Assembly: GCA_039816825.1 (NCBI GenBank)
Contig: JBCBXA010000073.1
Coordinates: 1-14,780, forward strand
Direction: 5' to 3'
From: JBCBXA01 sp039816825
Lineage (GTDB): Bacteria; Pseudomonadota; Alphaproteobacteria; Rhizobiales; Rhizobiaceae
DNA length: 14,780 bases
Part shown: positions 8,004-13,972 of the stretch, piece by piece
How positions within the stretch are numbered: position 1 is the stretch's first letter
How the letters are laid out: every line of letters starts with the position of its first letter
The notes under the pieces: model-generated
Databases searched by the model: none
Seen by the model: only the letters and a program-made list of their open reading frames with translations
Told to the model about the DNA's origin: nothing
Translations under genes and position numbers: made by a program

Positions 8004-8027
8004 CGCCTGCCCCCTCGGGGGCAGGCG
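8004..8027 (-). other. Strong GC-rich stem-loop between dctP and dctQ (partial terminator/attenuator)
   Basis: CGCCTGCCCCC (8004-8014) and GGGGGCAGGCG (8017-8027) are exact reverse complements with 2 nt between them, giving a stem of about 10 bp with a CTCG/CGAG loop. On the minus strand it is followed by GTTTCTTCGG, a short broken T tract. Such stems after binding-protein genes commonly raise the binding protein's mRNA level above that of the permeases. That role is inferred here. Confidence 0.65.
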
Positions 8028-8032
8028 CGAAT

Positions 8033-8046
8033 GACATGAAGATGTC
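8033..8046 (-). other. Small stem-loop just after the dctP stop
   Basis: GACAT (8033-8037) and ATGTC (8042-8046) are 5-bp inverted arms with a 4-nt loop, 9 nt beyond the dctP stop codon and directly before the larger GC-rich stem. It could help protect the 3' end of dctP mRNA. It is short enough to be chance. Confidence 0.3.
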
Positions 8047-8055
8047 TGTTTGCCC

Positions 8056-9141
8056 TTAGGCAGCGTTGGCGCGGTTACGCTGACGCATGTACTCGCCATC
8101 AGCCTGACCGTACCAGGCAGAGGACTCTTCAAGAGAAGCGAAGTAGCTGTCGGCGATCTCCTTGTAGATCTCGTCGCTCATGTTCTCTTCGCGCACTTCC
8201 GCAGCAGCCTTACCGAAGGCATCCCACACATCGTCCGGGAACTGGAAGACCTGGACGCCAGCGGCCTGCAGACGGGCTAGGGCAGCTCCGTTTTCAGCCA
8301 GCGACAGAGCCGTGTTCTGAGCGTGGGCAGCTTCAGCTGCCACGCGGCACATGGACTGCTGCTTGGCCGTCATGCCTTCCCAGACTTCGAGGTTGAAGCC
8401 GAGGGTCAGTGCAGAGCCTGGCTCATGGAAGCCAGCGGCGTAGTAGTTCTTGGTGACTTCCTGGAAGCCCATGCGCTCATCCGCATATGGGCCGATCCAC
8501 TCGGCACCATCGATCTGACCGGAAGCGAGAGCCTGATAGATTTCGCCGCCTGGGATGTTCTGCACGGAAGCGCCGAGGCGACCGAGCACCTGACCACCCT
8601 GACCTGGCATGCGGAAACGCAGGCCCTGCAGGTCGTCGGCAGAGTTGATCTGCTTGTTGTACCAGCCACCGGGCTGCATGGCGGTCATGCCGCACATCAG
8701 AGGCTTGAGGTTGAACAGAGCCGACAGATTGTCGTGCAGGTCCTGACCGCCGCGACGGTAATACCAGTTGGCCAGTTCCTGAGCGGTCATTCCAAACGGC
8801 ACAGAGGTGAAGAAAGCGAAGCCAGGATGCTGGGTCAGGAAGAAGTACTCAGCGGCGTGGTATACGTCTGCCTCACAGGAAGAAGCGGCGTCGAACACTT
8901 CGAACGCGCCAACGAGGCTGCCTGCCGACATTTTGTTGATGGTGATCTCACCATCAGACATGGCCTGCACATAGTCGATCCAGAGCTGAGCAGCGTCATC
9001 GAAGATCGCGAAGCCGTCCGGCACGGATGTGACCATGGTTAGCTCGACTTTGCCCATGGCGTAGGCTGGTGCGGCGAGCGTGGATGCGGCGGCGGCGCCA
9101 CCGGCGATGCCTGCACCTTTGATAAATGAACGACGGTCCAT
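8056..9141 (-). CDS. dctP: TRAP transporter substrate-binding protein, TakP-like (2-oxoacid/lactate type)
   Basis: Periplasmic protein that captures the solute and delivers it to the DctQM permease. The protein has 361 aa. A Tat signal is clear: RRSFIK at 3-8, a hydrophobic Ala-rich stretch, and a likely cut after AYA (28). The mature part is a DctP-family fold. The ligand-binding region matches the TakP branch: RFRMPG (175-180, with Arg177 in the place of the carboxylate-binding Arg) and GAEWIGPY (212-219, with Glu214-Trp215 as in the metal-assisted 2-oxoacid binders). PGGEIYQAL (197-205) is also typical. The start at 9141 was chosen over 9156 because GGGAGGA lies 6 nt upstream and the longer start would overlap it. 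It is the first gene of the TRAP operon, divergent from a Cache kinase. Likely ligands are small 2-oxo or 2-hydroxy monocarboxylates; the exact one is not known. Confidence 0.92.
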   Translation of the reverse strand: MDRRSFIKGAGIAGGAAAASTLAAPAYAMGKVELTMVTSVPDGFAIFDDAAQLWIDYVQAMSDGEITINKMSAGSLVGAFEVFDAASSCEADVYHAAEYFFLTQHPGFAFFTSVPFGMTAQELANWYYRRGGQDLHDNLSALFNLKPLMCGMTAMQPGGWYNKQINSADDLQGLRFRMPGQGGQVLGRLGASVQNIPGGEIYQALASGQIDGAEWIGPYADERMGFQEVTKNYYAAGFHEPGSALTLGFNLEVWEGMTAKQQSMCRVAAEAAHAQNTALSLAENGAALARLQAAGVQVFQFPDDVWDAFGKAAAEVREENMSDEIYKEIADSYFASLEESSAWYGQADGEYMRQRNRANAA

Positions 9142-9209
9142 TGATAGTCCTCCCAAATGATCTCTGCGCTGAACGGATTTCAGGCGCAGAACGCGAGTGC
9201 GTAGGGAGG

Positions 9210-9238
9210 GAAATAGAGCAGCGACCCAACCTTGTCAC
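9210..9238 (-). promoter_or_regulatory. Candidate promoter of the TRAP operon
   Basis: On the minus strand GTGACA (plus 9238-9233, five of six matches to the -35 consensus) is followed after 17 nt by TATTTC (plus 9215-9210), a weak -10. Transcription would begin about 60 nt upstream of dctP. The -35 overlaps an inverted repeat, which would suit an activated or repressed promoter. Evidence is modest. Confidence 0.3.
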
Positions 9239-9247
9239 CGCCGTGAC
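9234..9247. promoter_or_regulatory. Inverted repeat 1 in the divergent spacer
   Basis: GTCAC-CGCC-GTGAC, 5-bp arms with a 4-nt spacer, overlaps the candidate -35 of the TRAP operon. It is a possible binding site for a dimeric regulator. The adjoining CTGCGCAG (9247-9254) is also palindromic. Confidence 0.35.
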
Positions 9248-9260
9248 TGCGCAGCCCTCA

Positions 9261-9276
9261 TGCGTATTACTACGCA
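9261..9276. promoter_or_regulatory. Inverted repeat 2 in the divergent spacer
   Basis: TGCGTA-TTAC-TACGCA, 6-bp arms with a 4-nt spacer, lies roughly midway between dctP and the kinase gene. It is the best candidate in the spacer for a site bound by the LuxR-type regulator encoded nearby. The assignment is inference. Confidence 0.4.
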
Positions 9277-9299
9277 GAGCACACAGTTGGGCGCTCTCA

Positions 9300-9313
9300 G
9301 TGGCGGGTGCCAC
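9300..9313. promoter_or_regulatory. Inverted repeat 3 in the divergent spacer
   Basis: GTGGC-GGGT-GCCAC, 5-bp arms with a 4-nt spacer, lies 40 nt upstream of the kinase start. It could be an operator for the kinase-regulator genes or a hairpin in their leader. Confidence 0.3.
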
Positions 9314-9353
9314 AATGTTGCGAACTGATAGAAACCGCGCTTAGAAAAGCCCC

Positions 9354-10886
9354 ATGAGCGAAATGACAATGAGCGGCAGGGCCCCGGAAGCCGACAGCCA
9401 GGGAGCCGAGAGTTTGCAGCGCAGCGGGAGGCTGTCCCTGAGGGCAAAACTGGCCCTGATCGCAGTGCTGCCCATTCTCATCGTCGCGATGATCATGGCA
9501 GTGGTGTTCTCGCAACAGAGCCGAACCCTGCTTAAGTCCGAAACGACGATCGTTCAATCGGAGTTCAAGACGGCCAAGCGCACCGAGTTGCGCAACTACG
9601 CCTTCATGGCGCTCAATTCGATCCGCCAACTCTACGAAAACGAGCCCGGTGGGCGCGAAGCTGCGCAACTGGAAGCCAAGCGCATCCTCAACGACATGGA
9701 ATATGGCGCGGACGGCTACTTCTTCGTCTATGCGGCCGATGGCACCAATCTCGTTCATCCGCGCTTGAAGAACCTTGTGGGTCAGAACGTCTGGAACATG
9801 CAGGATGCCAATGGTGACTACGTTATCCGCAATTTGATCCAGAAGGCGCAGGCCAAGCCCGATGGTGACTTCCACACCTATGTCTGGCCGAAACCGTCCA
9901 CCGGCGAGATCACCGAAAAACTGGGCTACTCCATCTTCCTTCCCAATTGGGGCTGGATGTTCGGGACGGGCCTGTACCTCGACGATATAGACGCGCAGAT
10001 CGCCATCATGGGCGAACAGCTCGACAACAGCATCAAGGGTACCCTGACCATCCTTCTCGGCCTCACCGCAGCCGGTGTTTTGCTGGTGGTGGGGCTCCTT
10101 GTGGCCTTCTCCCTGACCGAACAACGCATGGCAGACGCCAGACTTCACGCCCTGACGCGGCGCATCGTCGATGTGCAGGAAGACGAAAGAAAGCGCGTGA
10201 GCCAGGAATTGCACGACTCCATTTCTCAGTTGCTGATTGCCGTGCGCTACAATCTCGATGCGGCTCTAGGGCGCTCGCGCGACGTGCCCACCGTCAGCAA
10301 TTTGGTGGAAAAGTCCGGCAAGACGCTCGATACCGCTATTGCCGAAGTACGCCGCATCTCCAAAGACCTTCGACCATCTGTGCTGGACGATATTGGTCTG
10401 GTTTCCGCCATCAGGGCACTGGCTGAAGACTTCGAGGCGAGTGGGCTCGAGATCACCGTGGATGCCGACCCTCAGCCGCCGCGCACGGCACGGCTTCCCG
10501 AGGAAGCCAGGACCGCGCTGTATCGCGTCGCGCAGGAAGCGCTGAGCAATATTGCAAAGCACTCTGGTGCCACGAAAGCGCTCATCACCATGCGCATCTC
10601 CGAGCGGAACGTGTCGGTGAACATTTCTGACAATGGATGCGGTTTCGACGTGGCTGAACGCCAGGCCGGCATTGGCGGCCTGGGCCTGCGGAACATGCGC
10701 GAGCGCGTTGAACTCCACAATGGATTGTTCCTGATCCGATCCAACACAGATCGATCCCTGTCCAAGGTGTGGCCCGGCAAGTCAGAAGAAGCATGGACCA
10801 CCCAGGTGATCGTTCGCATGCCGCGCCAGCGCGTCCCGCAGAACGAAAACCGGGACCCCTCCTCATCCGTCGAGGCAGCGGAATGA
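9354..10886 (+). CDS. Cache-domain sensor histidine kinase (NarL-system type, HisKA_3)
   Basis: Membrane sensor kinase (510 aa) that should autophosphorylate on His and pass phosphate to the response regulator encoded next. Order: cytoplasmic lead (1-30), helix 1 (about 33-53), periplasmic single-Cache domain (about 57-222, with DGYFFVY at 120-126 and WGWMFGTGLYLDDID at 199-213), helix 2 (about 232-254), HisKA_3 domain with the phospho-acceptor H287 in ELHDSISQLL, then the ATPase domain with N399 (N box), DNGCGF (426-431) and GGLGLRNM (441-448). The last strand region has about 15 extra residues (463-480), and the tail is polar. The start at 9354 is the longest; Met4 and Met6 are alternatives, and no strong ribosome-binding site decides. 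Cache domains of this type often bind small carboxylates. Its stop overlaps the regulator start by 4 bp. The divergent TRAP operon suggests that it senses that transporter's substrate. Confidence 0.93.
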   Translation: MSEMTMSGRAPEADSQGAESLQRSGRLSLRAKLALIAVLPILIVAMIMAVVFSQQSRTLLKSETTIVQSEFKTAKRTELRNYAFMALNSIRQLYENEPGGREAAQLEAKRILNDMEYGADGYFFVYAADGTNLVHPRLKNLVGQNVWNMQDANGDYVIRNLIQKAQAKPDGDFHTYVWPKPSTGEITEKLGYSIFLPNWGWMFGTGLYLDDIDAQIAIMGEQLDNSIKGTLTILLGLTAAGVLLVVGLLVAFSLTEQRMADARLHALTRRIVDVQEDERKRVSQELHDSISQLLIAVRYNLDAALGRSRDVPTVSNLVEKSGKTLDTAIAEVRRISKDLRPSVLDDIGLVSAIRALAEDFEASGLEITVDADPQPPRTARLPEEARTALYRVAQEALSNIAKHSGATKALITMRISERNVSVNISDNGCGFDVAERQAGIGGLGLRNMRERVELHNGLFLIRSNTDRSLSKVWPGKSEEAWTTQVIVRMPRQRVPQNENRDPSSSVEAAE

Positions 10887-11509
10887 ACACCATCCGGCTT
10901 CTGATAGCCGATGACCACGAACTGGTCCGGGACGGCATTCGCGCGCGGCTGGAGGCGCAGCCGGAGTTCGAGGTGGTGGGCGAAGCCAGCGATGGTCGGC
11001 GGGCCGTCGAACTCACCGAAGCCCTGCGCCCCGACGTCGTGATGATGGACGTTTCCATGCCCGAGCAGAATGGGCTGGAGGCGACCGCCGATATTCGCGC
11101 ACGTGGTCACACGTGCGGCATCCTCATTCTCTCGATTTTCGATACGCAGGAATATGTTCGCGGCGCTTTGGAGGCCGGCGCGAACGGCTACATCCTCAAG
11201 GACGTGGGCACCGACGAAATGAACAGAGCCATCCAGACAGTCGCGAGCGGCGGGCTGCACTTGTCGACCCAAGTCGCGCGGTCCGTCACAGCCGCCGGCG
11301 CTGGTCAGGATGAAGAAAACGCTCTTACCCCCCGAGAGCGGGATGTCCTTAGTCTTGTAGCACGGGGCAAGTCGAACAAGGCCGTCGCTCAGGAACTTGG
11401 AATTTCTGTCAGGACTGTAGAGAGCCATCGGCAGAACCTTCGGGACAAGACGGGCACCGGCAACACCGCTGACCTCGTGCGTCTTGCCCAGGAATTGGGC
11501 ATTCTGTGA
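10883..11509 (+). CDS. LuxR/NarL-family response regulator
   Basis: DNA-binding response regulator (208 aa) and the likely partner of the kinase upstream. The receiver domain (about 4-118) has the acidic pair D10-D11, phospho-acceptor D56 (VMMDVSMP), S84 and K106. A linker (about 125-147) leads to a LuxR-type helix-turn-helix (148-205) with LTPRERDVLSLVARG and VRTVESH. The start at 10883 was chosen because its ATG shares ATGA with the kinase stop, giving translational coupling; a longer in-frame start at 10769 lies inside the kinase gene and adds no domain. All phosphorylation residues are intact, so it should be phosphorylation-controlled. The obvious target is the divergent spacer upstream of dctP; regulation of the alcohol dehydrogenase 118 nt downstream is also possible. 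Confidence 0.95.
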   Translation: MNTIRLLIADDHELVRDGIRARLEAQPEFEVVGEASDGRRAVELTEALRPDVVMMDVSMPEQNGLEATADIRARGHTCGILILSIFDTQEYVRGALEAGANGYILKDVGTDEMNRAIQTVASGGLHLSTQVARSVTAAGAGQDEENALTPRERDVLSLVARGKSNKAVAQELGISVRTVESHRQNLRDKTGTGNTADLVRLAQELGIL

Positions 11510-11627
11510 CCGGCGGATGTTTGCCGCCCCCAAAGGTTTGCGGTGGGCGAACACGAATTCGCTGGCGTCTTCCTCTCAAATCTGAAAGCTGCTGAGCGGC
11601 TTCAGAATGATCAAATGGGGGACCGCG

Positions 11628-12791
11628 ATGGGAGCAAACGCACACACGGTTCTCGAAATAGCGCCGCCACCCCCCATCATTGCCGGGCGTGGAGCGGCCC
11701 ATAACATCCCAAAGGCCGCCCAAAGCCTGGGAATGCGCAGGCCACTCCTCGTCATCGACAGTTTTCTTGTGGGCAATGGATTCGCACAAACCCTCACCGA
11801 CCAGCTTGCAGCGAACGGTCTCGACACACTGGTGTTTGCCGAATTCAACGGTGAACCAAAATGCGCCCACATAGATACCGGAACGACCGCGGCCCTGGCC
11901 CAAGCAAGTGATGGGGTGATCGGCATTGGCGGTGGCACCGCCCTCGACATTGCAAAGCTCGTGGCCTGCTGTGCATCGTCAACCGAGACCGACAAACGCA
12001 TTGAGCAATACGCTCTGGGCGCCAAGCCTCTACCGGGCACGTCGCTGCCGAAATTGCTGGTTCCCACCACTGCCGGCACCGGCTCGGAAATGAGCGCCAC
12101 CAACATCTTTTCGGGTGCAGACGGCCGCAAACTGTGGGCCTGGGCGGCGCAGAGCCGCGCGGACATGGCCATTCTGGACGGTGATCTTCTGGCCTCCATG
12201 CCCCGAGACCTGCTGGTCTGGTGTGCCATGGATGCTTTTGTCCATGCCTTCGAGGCCACCACCAACACGACAAGCCATGAGGGTGCCGCACCATACGGAC
12301 ACCGTGCCATGACGCTCATAGTCGAGAACCTGCCAGCAGCGGTGGAAGGTGCTGGCGACGCACTGCAATCCTTGATGATTGCCTCGGCGTGGGCGGGCGT
12401 GGCCATCGACCGATGCGGCACGGCAATCGCCCATATGGCGAGCCACGCGCTGGCCGGACTCGCACCCATTCACCATGGGCAGGCAACCGCATTGGCCTTC
12501 GAAGCAACCTTGCCGTGGCTGCTGAGCCAGGGGTCGCCCGCACTCCGCGCAGCGGCGCAGGCCTGTGGTAGCCGCCTGGAGGAGTTGCCAGACCGCGTGT
12601 CCCGTCTGATTGACCTCGCATCAACCGGTCGCCAATGGCTTGAGACCGTGGCTTCCATCTCGCCGGAGACGCTGGCCACTGAGATGGCACGGTCCGAAAA
12701 CAGCCCTATGCGGGATCGCACGATCCGTAAGATCGGCGATGACGATCTGTTGCCCCTCGCCCAAAGCATTCTGATGGGAAATACCGGATGA
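11628..12791 (+). CDS. Iron-containing (group III) alcohol dehydrogenase
   Basis: Cytoplasmic NAD(P)-dependent dehydrogenase of the metal-dependent ADH family (387 aa), interconverting an alcohol or hydroxy acid with an aldehyde or keto compound. The nucleotide-binding GIGGGTALDIAK is at 99-110 and TTAGTGSEMS at 147-156. The four metal ligands align with D202 and H206 (MDAFVHAFE), H269 (AIAHMASH) and H283 (IHHG). The C-terminus is typical (NSPMRD at 358-363). The start at 11628 is preferred because GGGGGA lies 5 nt upstream; an in-frame ATG at 11607 would add 7 residues and has a poorer site. It follows the regulator gene by 118 bp and overlaps the next gene by 4 bp. The substrate is unknown; lactaldehyde, glycerol-like and hydroxy-acid substrates all occur in the family. 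Confidence 0.92.
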   Translation: MGANAHTVLEIAPPPPIIAGRGAAHNIPKAAQSLGMRRPLLVIDSFLVGNGFAQTLTDQLAANGLDTLVFAEFNGEPKCAHIDTGTTAALAQASDGVIGIGGGTALDIAKLVACCASSTETDKRIEQYALGAKPLPGTSLPKLLVPTTAGTGSEMSATNIFSGADGRKLWAWAAQSRADMAILDGDLLASMPRDLLVWCAMDAFVHAFEATTNTTSHEGAAPYGHRAMTLIVENLPAAVEGAGDALQSLMIASAWAGVAIDRCGTAIAHMASHALAGLAPIHHGQATALAFEATLPWLLSQGSPALRAAAQACGSRLEELPDRVSRLIDLASTGRQWLETVASISPETLATEMARSENSPMRDRTIRKIGDDDLLPLAQSILMGNTG

Positions 12792-13912
12792 GCACCATTG
12801 ATCGCATCGAGATCACCCAGCACCGCATGACCCTCGACCCGCCGTTCAAGGCCAGTTGGGACGGGCGGCTGCGAGAATTCTTCGACGCCACCATCGTTCG
12901 AGTCACCGACAAGGATGGTGTTGTCGGCATCGGTTCGGGCGATCTGATGCTCGGATTCGAAGGTCACGAAGACCTCTTCATAGGCCAGCGCGCCGATGAC
13001 CACGAACGCCACTACACGGTGCTGGACCACATTCAGTTTCACTATGGTCGCTGCTGGCCCCTCGATCTGGCGCTTTGGGATCTGCACGGCAAACAGACCG
13101 GCACTCCGGTTTGGAACCTGCTGGGCGGACGGTCAGGCGACATGCCGCTTTATGCATCCTCTGGCGTGGCATGGGACACGGGCGAACTGGTGGAACAGGC
13201 AGAGTTCTTCGCAGAAGAAGGCTTTCCGGCGATGAAGATCCGCCTGTCCTCCACCAAGGGCTGTCGCGCTGACTGGCGGGCTGATATCACCGCACTTGAA
13301 GCCGTGCGAAGCCGAGTCGGCGACCGTCTCGATCTGATGGTGGACTGCAATCAGGGATGGCGCATGCCCTGGGACACGTCAGATCCTTGGAGCGTGGATC
13401 AGGCCATTGAGGTGGCTCGCGCGCTCGAGCCGTTGAGGCCGTTCTGGATGGAAGAGCCCCTCCACCGTGCAGACCGATCTGGCATGCGGGCCTTGCGCGA
13501 AGCGACCTCCATACGCATCGCCGGTGGGGAAATGACGCGGGACGTGCAGGAGTTCGATGACCTGATCGCTGACGACTGCCTCGACGTTTATCAAGCCGAC
13601 GTGGCTTTGGTGGGCGGGATCACCGGCTGCGCGCGCATTGCACGTAAGGCCGTTCAAGCGGGGCGTATCTATACCCCGCACTCCTGGACCAATGGTGCTG
13701 GAGTGCTGGCTAATGCTCATCTCACTGCGGGCTGCACGAATGCGCCGTTCCTCGAGTTCCCTTTTGATCCGCCGCAATGGTCCTTAGCGCACCGGGACTA
13801 CATGTTGGCCCAACCGGCAGCGAGCGAAGGCGGCGTTCTGAAACTTGGCGAAGCACCGGGCTTGGGAATCGAGCTCGACGAGGAACGCCTAAAGGCAACG
13901 CGCATAAGCTAG
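12788..13912 (+). CDS. Mandelate racemase / muconate lactonizing enzyme family protein (enolase superfamily)
   Basis: Cytoplasmic Mg2+-dependent enzyme (374 aa) that abstracts the proton next to a carboxylate, giving racemisation, dehydration or cycloisomerisation. An N-terminal capping domain (about 1-115) precedes the barrel. Metal ligands are visible as D186 (VDCNQGW), E222 (MEEPLH) and E248 (GGEMT). The His-Asp dyad of the mandelate racemase subgroup is present as D271 (YQADVALVGG) and H298 (TPHSW), with E323 (FLEFP) also conserved. The usual K-x-K at the end of the second barrel strand is K150-I-R152 here, so the second Lys is replaced by Arg. The start ATG shares ATGA with the dehydrogenase stop. 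The intact dyad points to an acid-sugar dehydratase or a 2-hydroxyacid racemase. The K-x-R variant argues against mandelate racemase itself and leaves the reaction open. Confidence 0.93.
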   Translation: MSTIDRIEITQHRMTLDPPFKASWDGRLREFFDATIVRVTDKDGVVGIGSGDLMLGFEGHEDLFIGQRADDHERHYTVLDHIQFHYGRCWPLDLALWDLHGKQTGTPVWNLLGGRSGDMPLYASSGVAWDTGELVEQAEFFAEEGFPAMKIRLSSTKGCRADWRADITALEAVRSRVGDRLDLMVDCNQGWRMPWDTSDPWSVDQAIEVARALEPLRPFWMEEPLHRADRSGMRALREATSIRIAGGEMTRDVQEFDDLIADDCLDVYQADVALVGGITGCARIARKAVQAGRIYTPHSWTNGAGVLANAHLTAGCTNAPFLEFPFDPPQWSLAHRDYMLAQPAASEGGVLKLGEAPGLGIELDEERLKATRIS

Positions 13913-13922
13913 AGAATTACCC

Positions 13923-13934
13923 CCCGGCGCCGGG
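13923..13934. other. GC-rich palindrome after the enolase-superfamily gene
   Basis: CCCGGCGCCGGG is a perfect 12-bp palindrome 10 nt beyond the stop codon. It could act with flanking bases as a weak terminator, but no T tract follows. It separates the catabolic pair from the muramidase gene. Confidence 0.3.
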
Positions 13935-13947
13935 CCGGAGGCAGTCT

Positions 13948-13968
13948 GTCGCTCTGAAAAGGAGCGAC
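13948..13968 (+). promoter_or_regulatory. Stem-loop holding the ribosome-binding site of the muramidase gene
   Basis: GTCGCTC (13948-13954) and GAGCGAC (13962-13968) form a perfect 7-bp stem around TGAAAAG. The ribosome-binding site AAGGAG (13959-13964) lies half in the loop and half in the right arm, 8 nt before the TTG start. The fold could damp translation. The structure is seen in the sequence; the control is inferred. Confidence 0.45.
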
Positions 13969-13972
13969 GCCC

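Noticed and set aside
9297..10214. Minus-strand open frame (305 codons) opposite the kinase gene
   Set aside because: Antisense to the Cache and membrane part of the kinase; its translation shows no domain, and the plus-strand gene is certain.
10472..11554. Minus-strand open frame (360 codons) across the kinase and regulator genes
   Set aside because: It spans two overlapping, well-supported plus-strand genes and has no recognisable motif.
11576..12469. Minus-strand open frame (297 codons) opposite the alcohol dehydrogenase
   Set aside because: Low-complexity Ser/Ala/Met-rich translation typical of an antisense shadow; the dehydrogenase motifs are on the other strand.
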